From NCBI RefSeq assembly GCF_019967995.1, contig NZ_CP065377.1:682001-746000 (forward strand): a stretch of 64,000 bases of DNA, in the 5' to 3' direction. A program made the translations under genes and the position numbers. Source of the stretch: Faecalibacterium prausnitzii (GTDB taxonomy: Bacteria > Bacillota > Clostridia > Oscillospirales > Ruminococcaceae). Below, one piece after another: positions 1 through 10,145 of this stretch (position 1 is its first letter; each line of letters opens with the position of its first letter). The notes beneath the pieces are model-generated. The model had not been told where the DNA came from and searched no databases. It saw nothing but the letters and a program-made list of their open reading frames with translations.

Positions 1-2007
<2,007 letters not shown>

Positions 2008-2091
2008 ACAATTCGCTTGAGACTCAAAGAGTCAACGAAAAAATGTTAGCAGTGATTATTCAGTTTTGAAGGCACGTCCTTCTAGAAACAC

Positions 2092-2120
2092 TGGACAAAC
2101 AGTAGACCGTATGGTATACT
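2092..2120 (+). promoter_or_regulatory. Candidate promoter in the 23S-5S spacer
   Basis: TGGACA (2092-2097) and TATACT (2115-2120) are separated by 17 bp, each one mismatch from the sigma-A consensus, and point at the 5S gene starting about 15 bp downstream. 5S rRNA is normally made by processing of the full rrn transcript, so an independent start here would be an addition to, not a replacement of, that route. Pattern evidence only. Confidence 0.45.
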
Positions 2121-2134
2121 GAACCAGTCATATA

Positions 2135-2250
2135 GTCGGTGACAATGACGGTGAGGTCCCACCTGTTCCCATTCCGAACACAGTAGTTAAGCTCACTCGT
2201 GCCCAAGATAGTTAGCTGGAAACGGCTTGTGAAAATAGGTAGTCGCCGAC
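2135..2250 (+). rRNA. 5S ribosomal RNA
   Basis: About 116 nt with complementary ends (GTCGGTGAC at 5', GTCGCCGAC at 3') and the conserved internal segment CCCATTCCGAACACAG. It follows 23S after a spacer of about 125 bp that contains no tRNA gene. Ends are inferred from the closing helix and may be off by a few bases. Confidence 0.93.
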
Positions 2251-2260
2251 TTGATCGAAA

Positions 2261-2290
2261 CGCTCTAAGAGAAATCTTAGGGCGTTTTTT
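2261..2290 (+). terminator. Terminator of the rRNA operon
   Basis: CGCTCTAAGA and TCTTAGGGCG form a ten-pair stem with one G-U pair and a GAAA loop, followed by six T. It directly follows 5S rRNA. Confidence 0.9.
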
Positions 2291-2342
2291 GTTGCACAAA
2301 AATGCGGTATGATCTTTAGCAGAAATGCGAATGCAGCAGGGC

Positions 2343-2396
2343 TTGACAGAAGCACTACTATGTAATACAATGTAGACAAGCTACTACGTAATACAA
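2343..2396 (+). promoter_or_regulatory. padR promoter with two direct operator-like repeats
   Basis: TTGACA (2343-2348), 17 bp, TACAAT (2366-2371). Two nearly identical 16-bp repeats, CTACTATGTAATACAA (2355-2370) and CTACTACGTAATACAA (2381-2396), lie over the -10 box and just downstream, 26 bp apart. Such a placement is what autorepression by the PadR protein encoded immediately downstream would need. Autoregulation is common in the PadR family; binding here is inferred. Confidence 0.7.
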
Positions 2397-2420
2397 AATA
2401 GCAGAAAGGAGGAGTCCCCA

Positions 2421-2753
2421 GTGGAAAACAACACACAGCTTCTCAAGGGTATTTTGGAGTTCTGCGTTCTGAAACTCATCAGCAGAGAGCCGACCTATGG
2501 CTATGAGATCGTGATGAATCTGAAACAGGTCGGTTTTTCAGACCTGAGCGAAAGCACACTGTATCCGCTGCTGCTTCGGTTGGAACAACAGGGAAAGGTC
2601 ACAGTAGAACGCAGACCTTCCCCCAAGGGGCCAAGTCGGAAATATTACGTTGTAACGGAGGAAGGGCGGCTGGCGCTTTTTGAGTTTCGGCAGGATTGGA
2701 GACAGCTCTGTCAGCTGGTGGAAAAAATTTTTAAGGAGGAGCCAGATGAATAA
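2421..2753 (+). CDS. PadR-family transcriptional regulator
   Basis: A 110-residue winged-helix repressor of the short PadR type (PadR N-terminal domain plus one C-terminal helix). The hallmark segments LKGILEFCVLKLI, TYGYEI and SESTLYPLLLRLEQQG are all present, with the basic wing around KGPSRKYYVVT. It begins with GTG at 2421, preceded by a good AAAGGAGG site. The next gene overlaps its end by 8 bp, so the two are probably translated together. PadR proteins of this size often sense amphipathic compounds or simply pair with a membrane protein; no ligand can be named here. Confidence 0.93.
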   Translation: MENNTQLLKGILEFCVLKLISREPTYGYEIVMNLKQVGFSDLSESTLYPLLLRLEQQGKVTVERRPSPKGPSRKYYVVTEEGRLALFEFRQDWRQLCQLVEKIFKEEPDE

Positions 2754-3414
2754 GTATTTTGCATTGCGAAAGGCAAACCGGATGCGTACCAGACTGCTGA
2801 CAGAAAAAAGTCAGGAGCAGCTTAAGGAAGTAATCCGCTATCTTCGTCGGGTCAGCTGGGACTCCTGCGGTATTGAACTTGTGCACAACGATCTGCTTGA
2901 TATTTCCATCCAAGCCAATGCGGAAAATCAGGAACTGTTCGATTCGATTTCGGATGCAAAAACCTTTGTGGAGGAGGTCAAGCCAAGTTTGAAAACACTG
3001 AGAGCTGCGGATTACTTCTGGTTTCTTGCACCGCTGTATTTTTTCTTTGAGTGGGGCGTGGAAGGGCTGCTGCTTTACCCGGTAATTGGCGATTGGGTTT
3101 TTGAACTTTCTGTAGGCTATCTGATGCAGCTTGTTGTTGCAGTGACGGCTTTTTGCGCACTGTTCCGCCGGATGATGGAGCAGGTAGGCTTTCCGCCGCG
3201 AGATCATTGGCTGAAATATGCTACATGGCTAGTGCTTTATATCGTGACCCTGTATGGAACGGGCTGGTTCTTTACCCAGGTCGCGGGTAAGATCGTACTG
3301 CTGCGGCTTCCGATCCTTAGCTATTCGATTTTTTGTCTGCTTCTGGGTGCAGGACTGTATGCAATACATTTTTGGAGATATGGAAAAGACCCGCGTCTGA
3401 CGGCTCGTCTATAA
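2746..3414 (+). CDS. PadR-partner membrane protein (HAAS/DUF1048-like)
   Basis: A 222-residue protein with a charged, helical cytoplasmic N-terminus (about 1-88) and four predicted membrane helices (about 90-112, 119-140, 159-176, 185-207). Start chosen at ATG 2746 because an AAGGAGGA site sits 5 bp upstream and it overlaps the padR stop. Genes for membrane proteins with an N-terminal helical HAAS- or DUF1048-type region are regularly found right after short padR genes; that context and the topology are the basis of the name. I do not recognise a definite family motif, so function is unknown. Confidence 0.8.
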   Translation: MNKYFALRKANRMRTRLLTEKSQEQLKEVIRYLRRVSWDSCGIELVHNDLLDISIQANAENQELFDSISDAKTFVEEVKPSLKTLRAADYFWFLAPLYFFFEWGVEGLLLYPVIGDWVFELSVGYLMQLVVAVTAFCALFRRMMEQVGFPPRDHWLKYATWLVLYIVTLYGTGWFFTQVAGKIVLLRLPILSYSIFCLLLGAGLYAIHFWRYGKDPRLTARL

Positions 3415-3440
3415 AGAAAAAATAAAGCAAAAAAGAAAAA

Positions 3441-3481
3441 GCGGTCCCGCGGCACTGTGCATAACAGTGTGACGGGACCGC
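3441..3481 (-). terminator. Terminator of fba (possibly bidirectional)
   Basis: GCGGTCCCG and CGGGACCGC enclose a second short stem (CACTGTG/CAGTGTG-like). On the minus strand the hairpin is followed by a T-rich run, so it best serves the aldolase gene; it may also end the padR operon on the plus strand. Confidence 0.8.
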
Positions 3482-3524
3482 ATAATTTATTGGGTGGTGT
3501 ACCGGTTACGATACGAGTGCCTGC

Positions 3525-4388
3525 TTAGCCCTTGCCGGCGCAGCCGAACAGCTCGATCTTCTCCTTGCACTTGTCGATGATGGCCTGAGCGCCGGGAGCC
3601 AGCAGCTTGCGGGGGTCGAAGCCCTTGCCCTGCTGATCCTTGCCAGCCTCGATGTACTTGCGGGTGGCCTCAGCAAAGACCAGCTGGCACTCGGTGTTGA
3701 TGTTGATCTTGGAGACGCCCAGGCTGATGGCCTTTGCGATCATCTCGTCGGGGATGCCGGTGCCGCCGTGCAGGACCAGGGGGATGTTGTTAGTGGCCTT
3801 GTGGATGCGGTCCAGAGCCTCGAAGTCCAGACCCTTCCAGTTGGCCGGGTAGACACCGTGGATGTTGCCGATGCCAGCTGCCAGGAAATCAATACCCAGA
3901 TCGGTGATCTTTGCGCACTCCGCAGGGTCTGCGATCTCGCCAGCGCCCACGACGCCGTCCTCGACGCCGCCGATGGAACCGACCTCAGCTTCGATGCTCA
4001 GGCCCTTGGAATGTGCCAGAGCGACCAGCTCCTTGGTCTTCTCCACGTTCTCCTCGATGGAGTAGTGGCTGCCGTCGAACATGATGGAAGAGAAACCGGC
4101 TTCCACGCAGGCCTTGCAGCCTTCGTAGGTGCCGTGGTCCAGATGCAGAGCAACGGGAACGGTGATCCCCATGGAATCGACCATTGCGCTGACCATCGCA
4201 GCAACGGTCTTGAAACCGGTCATGTACTTGCCGGCACCCTCGGAGACGCCCAGGATGACAGGGCTCTTCATCTCCTCGCAGGCGGTCAGCACAGCCTTGG
4301 TCCATTCCAGGTTGTTGATGTTGAACTGGGGCACACCGTAGTGGCCGTCGCGTGCCTTGATGAGCATTTCGGTTGCATTTACCAACAT
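3525..4388 (-). CDS. fba: Class II fructose-bisphosphate aldolase
   Basis: A 287-residue zinc-dependent aldolase that cleaves fructose 1,6-bisphosphate to dihydroxyacetone phosphate and glyceraldehyde 3-phosphate in glycolysis and runs in reverse in gluconeogenesis. The catalytic Asp84 with zinc ligand His85 lies in LHLDHG; further zinc ligands are His177 (IGNIHGVYP) and His207 (VLHGGTG). The phosphate-binding KININTE segment is at about 227. Length matches the short class IIA subgroup. ATG 4388 is preceded by GGAGGTAATGAATA. It is a single-gene transcription unit with its own strong promoter and terminator. Confidence 0.96.
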   Translation of the reverse strand: MLVNATEMLIKARDGHYGVPQFNINNLEWTKAVLTACEEMKSPVILGVSEGAGKYMTGFKTVAAMVSAMVDSMGITVPVALHLDHGTYEGCKACVEAGFSSIMFDGSHYSIEENVEKTKELVALAHSKGLSIEAEVGSIGGVEDGVVGAGEIADPAECAKITDLGIDFLAAGIGNIHGVYPANWKGLDFEALDRIHKATNNIPLVLHGGTGIPDEMIAKAISLGVSKININTECQLVFAEATRKYIEAGKDQQGKGFDPRKLLAPGAQAIIDKCKEKIELFGCAGKG

Positions 4389-4477
4389 TATTCATTACCT
4401 CCGCAAATTCATATTATTGGGGTGAAAAGTCGTTTGAGAATGCGACTTTGCGTATCCCTTAACGAACCTGTAAGGCT

Positions 4478-4506
4478 AGTATACCCCAAACAAACTATAA
4501 AATCAA
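4478..4506 (-). promoter_or_regulatory. fba promoter
   Basis: On the minus strand TTGATT (4506-4501), 17 bp, TATACT (4483-4478). This leaves an 85-nt leader before the fba start codon. Confidence 0.75.
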
Positions 4507-4999
4507 TCCAAATTTTCAACATGGTTTCCCGTTCGTCAAAATGATGTTGGAGATTGTGGCAAAATGCGGGAACGAGACGTTCAAAAAATAGTCATATTTC
4601 CGACTTGAATTTTACAAAAAGTACGGCGGCTTCTGTACGGAAAATTTCCTCACGGTTGAAAACCAGGTGGAAAGTGTGGAATTCCACCCGGAAAGTGGGC
4701 GCAGATGCTTGATTTTTGAACACTTTCAACGGAGTTTTCAACATGTGGAAAAGAAAAGCCTGTTTTACAAAGTGTATATGGACTCGAATGTGGAAAACTT
4801 TTGCCGAAAAAAATATACCGATAAAATGACAAGGGGGCTGCCCTCTGCCGGCCGGAACAAAATTCAGGCGGGAAAAAAGGGGAATCCTATGGCAAAGGCG
4901 GGGCGGTTATGTTATACTTTACTATGACACTCTGTCGAATTTCGTAAACAGTGAAACAAAAAGGGCCTGTCCCTTTTCGATAAATGGAAGGAGAACACA
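4507..4999. other. Gene-free intergenic region with DnaA-box-like repeats
   Basis: No convincing gene lies between the fba promoter and rlmB. The AT-richer part 4654-4797 carries repeated GTGGAAA/TTTCAAC words: two exact TTTTCCACA boxes on the minus strand (4744-4752 and 4789-4797, matching the DnaA consensus TTWTNCACA), a one-mismatch inverted partner TTTTCAACA (4735-4743), and weaker copies near 4667 and 4676. A weak promoter (TGGCAA, 17 bp, TATACT at 4913-4918) may drive rlmB. Confidence 0.5.
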
Positions 5000-5800
5000 A
5001 TGGACGAACAGAAAATGCCGCGCCGCCCCCGCCGCGCTGCGGAGGACACGCCGAAGAATGAGAGCCTGGTCTACGGCAAGAACCCCGTGACCGAGCTGCT
5101 CAAGAGCGGCTCCGGCGTGGATACGGTGCTGCTGGCCGAGGGCATGGCCCCCGCTGTGGCGGCGTACTTCACCGCCATGGCCAAGGAGGCCGGGGCCACC
5201 GTCAAGCGGGTCCACCCCAACAAGCTCCGCTTGATGACCGGCACCGAGAGCCACCAGGGTGTGGCTGCGTTTGCCAGCGAGATCGAGTATGCCACGGTGG
5301 AAGACCTGCTGGCGGCGGCCAAGGCGAAGGGGGAGCCGCCCTTCCTCGTGCTGAGCGACGGCATCGAAGACCCCCACAATCTGGGTGCGGTGATGCGCAG
5401 CGCACTGCTCTGCGGTGCCCACGGCATCGTCATCCCCAAGCGGGGCGGCGCTTCCGTGACCCCCACCGTCATCAAATCCAGCGCCGGTGCTGCGGAGCGC
5501 CTGCCCGTGGCCCGTGTGGCCAACATCGGCGAGACCATCCGCCGCCTGAAGGACCAGGGCGTTTTCGTCTACTGTGCCGATATGGACGGTGTGCCCCTGC
5601 GCAAGAATAACCTCACCGGCCCCATCGCGCTGGTGCTGGGCAGCGAGGGCAGCGGCGTCTCGCAGCTGGTGAAAAAGCTCTGCGACGGCGTGGTGCGGCT
5701 GGATATGGCCGCACAGGGCACCGGCGTGGACAGCTTCAACGTCTCGGTGGCGGCTGGCATCATTTTGTATGAGATCCAGAGCCAGCGGGCAGGCGAATAA
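5000..5800 (+). CDS. rlmB: 23S rRNA 2'-O-ribose methyltransferase, RlmB/TrmH (SpoU) family
   Basis: A 266-residue SPOUT methyltransferase; family members methylate a guanosine ribose in 23S rRNA using S-adenosylmethionine. An N-terminal L30e-like substrate-binding domain (about 22-100) begins with the typical YGKNPV. SPOUT motif 1 is GIEDPHNLGAVMRSA (121-135), motif 2 LVLGSEGSGVS (211-221) and motif 3 VDSFNVSVAAGI (243-254), which together make the trefoil knot. ATG 5000 follows a GGAAGGAG site. The next gene starts 42 bp downstream and is probably co-transcribed. RlmB and other TrmH-like proteins cannot be told apart with certainty by sequence alone. Confidence 0.9.
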   Translation: MDEQKMPRRPRRAAEDTPKNESLVYGKNPVTELLKSGSGVDTVLLAEGMAPAVAAYFTAMAKEAGATVKRVHPNKLRLMTGTESHQGVAAFASEIEYATVEDLLAAAKAKGEPPFLVLSDGIEDPHNLGAVMRSALLCGAHGIVIPKRGGASVTPTVIKSSAGAAERLPVARVANIGETIRRLKDQGVFVYCADMDGVPLRKNNLTGPIALVLGSEGSGVSQLVKKLCDGVVRLDMAAQGTGVDSFNVSVAAGIILYEIQSQRAGE

Positions 5801-5842
5801 ACGCGGACTGCTCCGCAGAGATTGAGCAGGGAGGTACAACGA

Positions 5843-8542
5843 ATGGCGAAGAATGATGCCCGTAAAAACGGCTTTGAAAAAACGAACCCGGAGGACCTCG
5901 CAGCCAAGGAAGAAAAATTCCGCACTTTTTTCAGCACCAGTGTGGCGCAGGTGCCCGATGAGATGAAGCACCGGGATGACGAAAAGCAGGAGCCTGCAAA
6001 GCAGAAGACCCAGAGCAGCATCCTGGGCCGCATCCTGGGCCGCGCCAAGGAGGAGGCAGAGCCTGCCCCCGAAAAGCCTGCCATGCCGCAGGAACTTCCG
6101 CCGACGGGTGAGATCCGGCTGGGCGGGGAGGACGAGGCCGCGGAGCCGAAGGCCGATCTGGAGCTGGCCGCAGACTTCTTTGTGGCAGAGGAGCCGGAAC
6201 CGCCGGTGCAGCCTGCCCCGGCCGCCCCGGCCAGCCGGAAGTCGGCTGCCGAAAAGCAGCCCGCCCCGCAGCCGCAGCAGCCGAAATATGAGAAGAACTA
6301 TGTGCGCGGCCCACTGACCCCGCAGGAGCAGAAGGAACATGCCGAGATGCAGGAACTCAAGGCCCTGCTCTTCCCGGCCCCGAAACCGGCCCGGCCCGAA
6401 GCGGACACGCCCGCCCCGCAGGAGGTGCTGGGCGTCGAGACCGCCGCATTGGAGGCCGAGGAAAAGGCCTGCGCGGCCCTGCCGAAGATGGTCTTCGCCG
6501 AGGACCGGACCCGCAAGCCGGAGCCGGAAGAGGCCCGACCGGAGCCGACCCAGCCGTTCCGCTTCTTTGGGGAAGGCGACGACGAAGCCACGCCTGCGGC
6601 CCCCACGCGGGAGACGCCGCCCAGCATGGACGACAGCATGAGCATCCCGTTGGTGGGCCTTGAGGAGGAGCCGGAAGCGCCGGTCTCCGCACCGGATGCC
6701 GCGCCCGCCGAAGCTGCCCAGCCTGCGGAAGCGGCTGCAAAAGCCGCACCCGGCGACGCATCCGCAGCCGAGACGCCTGCGGCCCCGGCAGAGGAAGCTG
6801 CCGCAGAGCCTGCCGAAGAATCTACCCCCGAAACCGTGGACGAGAAGCTGCATAAGATGAGCGCAGAACTCACGCTGCGCTGTGTGCTCAGCGGCATCCT
6901 GGCTGTGGTGCTGCTCCACTTCGGTCTGACGGCGGCGGGCCTGCTGGCACCCATTGCCTCGCTGGACCCGGTCGTCGCTCCGGCGGCATTCTACGCCGCC
7001 AACCTGCTGGTGCTGGCTGCGGCGCTGGCCGTGGCCTACCCCGTCCTGCGGGACGGTCTGAGCGGCCTGAAAAAAGACCGCCGCCCCAGTGCAGACACCA
7101 TGCCCGCGCTGGCCGCCTGCGGTGCGGCGCTGGAAGCTGCCATCGCCCTGCTCAACGCCAGGAGCTACCAGACGTCCAGCTGGACGCTGCTGTCCGGCAT
7201 CGCGGCGCTGGGGCTGTTCATGGCCCTGCTGGGCAGCCGGGTGCAGCTGGCCGCTGTGAAAAACGGCTACGACCTGGCCACCAAAGACCCGGCCGGGCTG
7301 CAGGGGGCGTTCCGGGTCAAGGACAAAGACCTGATTCGGATGCTTGCCCGCAGTCTGGACGAAAAGGACCCCTGGGTCCTGCTCAGCCGCCCGGTCCAGT
7401 GGGACGACGCCCTGCTGGAACAGAGCTTTGGCGAGCGCGCCAGTGAGCGCCGCGCCCGCAAGACGTCGTACATCCTGCTGGGGGCTGCGGTGCTCAGCGG
7501 TCTGGCGTTCCTGCTGTTCGGCGGCGGGCTCAACGGCATGGCTGCGGCCATGACCGCCATGCTCTGCATGGGCGCTCCGCTCTCCTCCACGCTGGTGGCC
7601 GGTCTGGCCACCCTGCGGCTGCAAAAGAGCGCCGCCGCTGCCGGTGCGGTCATTCCCGGCTGGGCCGCGATCGAAGAACTGGGCGGTGTGGATACCGTGC
7701 AGGTGGACGCCGACGAGCTTTTCACTGCGGACAGCGTGAATCTGGAGGATATCCGCATCTTCAAGGGGGGCCGCATCGACCGCGCCATCCTCTATGCGGC
7801 CAGCATCCTGAACCAGAGCTGCGAGACTCTGCGCGGCCTGTTCCGCCAGATCATTGAGGACCGCACCGACATCCTCTACCCCGTCAAGGATCTGGAGACC
7901 CACTACGGTCTCGGCTTTGCGGCCTGGTGCGATAACAACCGTGTCCTGATCGGCAACCGCACCTATATGGAAAAGGAGGGCGTTCCCGTGCCCGAAACGG
8001 AGTACGAGGAAGAGCACTCCCAGCATGGGACCTTGCAGATCTTGTATCTGGCGGTTTCGGGCAATCTCCACGCCATGTTCGTGCTGCGCTCCACAGGCGG
8101 GCGGAATGCGGCCCGCGGGCTGGAAGTGCTGCAGAAGGAGAACATCCGCCTTCTGGTCACCTGCAAAGACCCCAGCCTGACCGCCAGGCACATCACCGAC
8201 GCCTACCATCTGCCGGAGGGCATGATCACCCTGCTGGAACAGGACCAGTGCGATGCCCTGAACGCCGCCCCGGCGCAGCCGGAGAACGCCGCCCGCTGCT
8301 GTATGCTGCACGATGAGGGCTTCGTCAGCCTCATCGGCGGTCTCCGCGCCGCCGAGCAGGCCCAGAACGCCGAGACGGCTGCCACCACGGTGCAGCTGGT
8401 GTCGGTCTGGTTCTCGGTGGCCATCGGTGTGCTGCTGACCTATGCGGGCAGCATCGGCACCCTGTCTGTTGCCGCCGTGCTGATGTATCAGGCTGCGTGG
8501 AGCGCCCTCAGCCTGGCAGTCTGTGCGCTGAAGCAGCACTAA
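5843..8542 (+). CDS. Degenerate P-type ATPase-like membrane protein with long disordered N-terminus
   Basis: An 899-residue protein. Residues 1 to about 335 are rich in Pro, Ala and Glu and look disordered. After this come predicted membrane helices and a layout that follows heavy-metal P-type ATPases: CMGAPL (575-580) stands where the metal-site CPCALGLATP should be, followed by the usual AAAAGAVIPGWAAIEELGGVDTV; VDADELFT (621-628) replaces the phosphorylation motif DKTGTLT, keeping Asp622 only; RVLIGNRTYMEKEGV (700-714) matches the nucleotide-domain signature; VTCKDPS (772-778) replaces TGD; LHDEG (822-826) replaces GDGxNDA. A terminal pair of membrane helices follows. ATP-driven transport is therefore unlikely; a binding or regulatory pseudoenzyme is my inference. 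ATG 5843 has GGGAGG upstream. Confidence 0.75.
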   Translation: MAKNDARKNGFEKTNPEDLAAKEEKFRTFFSTSVAQVPDEMKHRDDEKQEPAKQKTQSSILGRILGRAKEEAEPAPEKPAMPQELPPTGEIRLGGEDEAAEPKADLELAADFFVAEEPEPPVQPAPAAPASRKSAAEKQPAPQPQQPKYEKNYVRGPLTPQEQKEHAEMQELKALLFPAPKPARPEADTPAPQEVLGVETAALEAEEKACAALPKMVFAEDRTRKPEPEEARPEPTQPFRFFGEGDDEATPAAPTRETPPSMDDSMSIPLVGLEEEPEAPVSAPDAAPAEAAQPAEAAAKAAPGDASAAETPAAPAEEAAAEPAEESTPETVDEKLHKMSAELTLRCVLSGILAVVLLHFGLTAAGLLAPIASLDPVVAPAAFYAANLLVLAAALAVAYPVLRDGLSGLKKDRRPSADTMPALAACGAALEAAIALLNARSYQTSSWTLLSGIAALGLFMALLGSRVQLAAVKNGYDLATKDPAGLQGAFRVKDKDLIRMLARSLDEKDPWVLLSRPVQWDDALLEQSFGERASERRARKTSYILLGAAVLSGLAFLLFGGGLNGMAAAMTAMLCMGAPLSSTLVAGLATLRLQKSAAAAGAVIPGWAAIEELGGVDTVQVDADELFTADSVNLEDIRIFKGGRIDRAILYAASILNQSCETLRGLFRQIIEDRTDILYPVKDLETHYGLGFAAWCDNNRVLIGNRTYMEKEGVPVPETEYEEEHSQHGTLQILYLAVSGNLHAMFVLRSTGGRNAARGLEVLQKENIRLLVTCKDPSLTARHITDAYHLPEGMITLLEQDQCDALNAAPAQPENAARCCMLHDEGFVSLIGGLRAAEQAQNAETAATTVQLVSVWFSVAIGVLLTYAGSIGTLSVAAVLMYQAAWSALSLAVCALKQH

Positions 8543-8605
8543 TTGAAAATGATTCTCAAAATAAATAGGAATTATTCTTGATTTTGAGCTCAAATTCTGT
8601 TATAA
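8543..8605 (+). promoter_or_regulatory. rbr promoter with upstream Fur/PerR-like box
   Basis: TTGATT (8577-8582), 17 bp, TATAAT (8600-8605). Twenty bp upstream lies TGAAAATGATTCTCA (8543-8557), which matches the 7-1-7 Fur/PerR box with one mismatch in each arm. Peroxide or iron control of rubrerythrin is common in Clostridia; which regulator binds here is not known. Confidence 0.65.
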
Positions 8606-8679
8606 TACTCTCAGAAGGAACGCCCCGGTTGCAGCCGGAGGCGAGCACATACACACAACAATAAAGGAGAGCATGGATT

Positions 8680-9219
8680 ATGGAACTCAAGGGCACCAAG
8701 ACCGAGAAAAACCTGTGGGAAGCATTTGCAGGCGAGAGCCAGGCCCGCAACAAGTACACCTTCTTCGCCAGCGTAGCCAAGAAGGAAGGCTACGAGCAGT
8801 TGGCCGCGATCTTTGAGGAGACGGCCGCCAACGAAAAGGAACACGCCAAGATGTGGTTCAAAGCCCTGCACGGCGGCTCCATCCCCGACACCATGACCTG
8901 CCTGGAAATGGCAGCGGGCGGCGAGCACGACGAGTGGAACGAGATGTACCCCCGCATGGCGAAAGAGGCCAAGGAAGAGGGTTTCCCCCAGTTGGCTGCT
9001 CTCTTCACCATGGTGGCACAGATCGAAAAGGAGCACGAGGAGCGCTACCGCGAGCTGGCCGAGAACCTGAAGAACAATCAGGTCTTCGCCCGCGAGGAGC
9101 AGCAGGTCTGGCAGTGCCGGAACTGCGGCTACACCTACATCGGCAAGTCCGCACCCCTGAAGTGCCCTGTCTGCGCACATCCCCAGAGCTATTTTGAGCT
9201 GAAGAAGCACAACTACTAA
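8680..9219 (+). CDS. rbr: Rubrerythrin (peroxide reductase)
   Basis: A 179-residue cytoplasmic diiron protein that reduces hydrogen peroxide in anaerobes. The N-terminal ferritin-like four-helix bundle carries the expected ligands: Glu19 (GESQARNKY), Glu52 and His55 (NEKEH), and Glu116 (EKEHEERY). The C-terminal rubredoxin domain has its four iron-binding cysteines at 146, 149, 162 and 165 (CRNC, CPVC). This is the classical domain order, not the reversed type. ATG 8680 is preceded by AAAGGAGAGC. It stands alone between a Fur/PerR-like promoter and a repeat-built terminator, fitting an oxidative-stress gene. Confidence 0.96.
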   Translation: MELKGTKTEKNLWEAFAGESQARNKYTFFASVAKKEGYEQLAAIFEETAANEKEHAKMWFKALHGGSIPDTMTCLEMAAGGEHDEWNEMYPRMAKEAKEEGFPQLAALFTMVAQIEKEHEERYRELAENLKNNQVFAREEQQVWQCRNCGYTYIGKSAPLKCPVCAHPQSYFELKKHNY

Positions 9220-9227
9220 GAACCAGC

Positions 9228-9381
9228 CGAAGAGGCTGCGATACTCCTTCCGTCATCGCTTGCGCGATGACACCTCCCTCAAAGAGGGAGGCTTTTCCGG
9301 CCTACCGCCACGCCAAGGCCCCCTCTCCGAGGGGGCTGGCACGGCAGCGCCGTGACTGGGGGAGGTTCGCAGCCTCTTTTT
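9228..9381. repeat. Composite palindromic repeat acting as rbr terminator
   Basis: Outer arms AGAGGCTGCGA and TCGCAGCCTCT enclose two family-type repeat units: one at about 9247-9294 (CCTTCCGTC, inner palindrome, ACCTCCCTC...GAGGGAGG) and one in the opposite sense at about 9317-9365 (CCCCCTC...GGGGGCTGGC, inner palindrome, GACTGGGGGAGG). The outer stem ends in eight T, so the whole array can work as a large terminator. Related units occur at 20438, 23098, 27601 and 34113. Confidence 0.75.
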
Positions 9382-9385
9382 TTTG

Positions 9386-9414
9386 TTGCAATCCCACCGG
9401 AAATGTGTCATAAT
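9386..9414 (+). promoter_or_regulatory. Promoter of the LytTR/GHKL operon
   Basis: TTGCAA (9386-9391), 17 bp, CATAAT (9409-9414), about 30 bp before the response-regulator start codon. Confidence 0.6.
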
Positions 9415-9446
9415 CGGAAAAAAGATAACAGAGGGGAGAGAACAGG

Positions 9447-10145
9447 ATGGCATATCGGGCAGCGGTGTGCGACGACAGCGCAGCGGATGCGGACTATGTG
9501 CGAGGCATCGTGGCGCACTGGGCAGAGCAACGGGGCGTCGCGCTGGAATGCCGGGCCTTTTCCTCGGCGGAACAGTTCCTGTTCTGCTACGCAGAGGATA
9601 AAAACTTTGATTTATTACTATTGGATGTAGAAATGCCCGGCGCAGACGGTGTCACGCTGGCCAAAACGGTCCGGCAGGAGAACGAAGCCGTGCAGATCGT
9701 CTTCATCACCGGCTACTCGGATTACATCGCCGAGGGCTACGACGTGGCCGCGCTCCATTACCTGATGAAGCCGGTCCGCCCCGAAAAGCTCTGTGCCGTG
9801 CTTGACCGCGCGTGGGAGAAGCACCGCCGGAACGAGCGCTGCCTGAACCTCGAACGTTCCGGCGAGATGATCCGTCTGCCGCTGTACGAGGTGCGGTATC
9901 TGGATGTGCACCAGAACTATGTGACCGTCCACGCCAGACAGGACTATACCCTCAAGCGGACGCTGGCTGAGTTCGAGGCAGAGCTTGATGAGCAGTTCTT
10001 CCGGGTGGGGCGGGGGATGATCCTGAACCTGAAGCAGATCCGCCGCGTGACCAAAAAGGAGGTCGTTCTGGCGGACGGCACAGTGCTGCCCCTGCCGCGC
10101 GGCAGCTATGAGCCGCTGAACCGGGCCATCATCGAGAGGACATGA
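9447..10145 (+). CDS. LytTR-family response regulator (AgrA/VirR-like)
   Basis: A 232-residue regulator. The receiver domain (1 to about 120) has the acidic pair Asp9-Asp10, phospho-acceptor Asp60 (LLLLDVEMPG) and conserved Lys108 (YLMKPV). The LytTR DNA-binding domain (about 135-230) shows YEVRYLDVHQNYVTVH and FFRVGRGMILNLKQI, typical of the family. It binds DNA as a transcription activator, often of peptide or exporter genes. ATG 9447 follows GAGGGGAGAG. The kinase gene overlaps its stop codon by 4 bp. The two ABC transporter genes downstream are natural candidate targets. Confidence 0.93.
   Translation: MAYRAAVCDDSAADADYVRGIVAHWAEQRGVALECRAFSSAEQFLFCYAEDKNFDLLLLDVEMPGADGVTLAKTVRQENEAVQIVFITGYSDYIAEGYDVAALHYLMKPVRPEKLCAVLDRAWEKHRRNERCLNLERSGEMIRLPLYEVRYLDVHQNYVTVHARQDYTLKRTLAEFEAELDEQFFRVGRGMILNLKQIRRVTKKEVVLADGTVLPLPRGSYEPLNRAIIERT

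Noticed and set aside
4654..4797. Chromosomal origin of replication
   Set aside because: DnaA-like boxes are present but dnaA, dnaN and the usual neighbours are absent.
4922..8593. Open frame of 1223 codons on the minus strand
   Set aside because: It lies opposite rlmB and the P-type ATPase-like gene, is rich in Arg/Gly/His/Gln as expected of GC-rich antisense frames, and has no ribosome site or domain.
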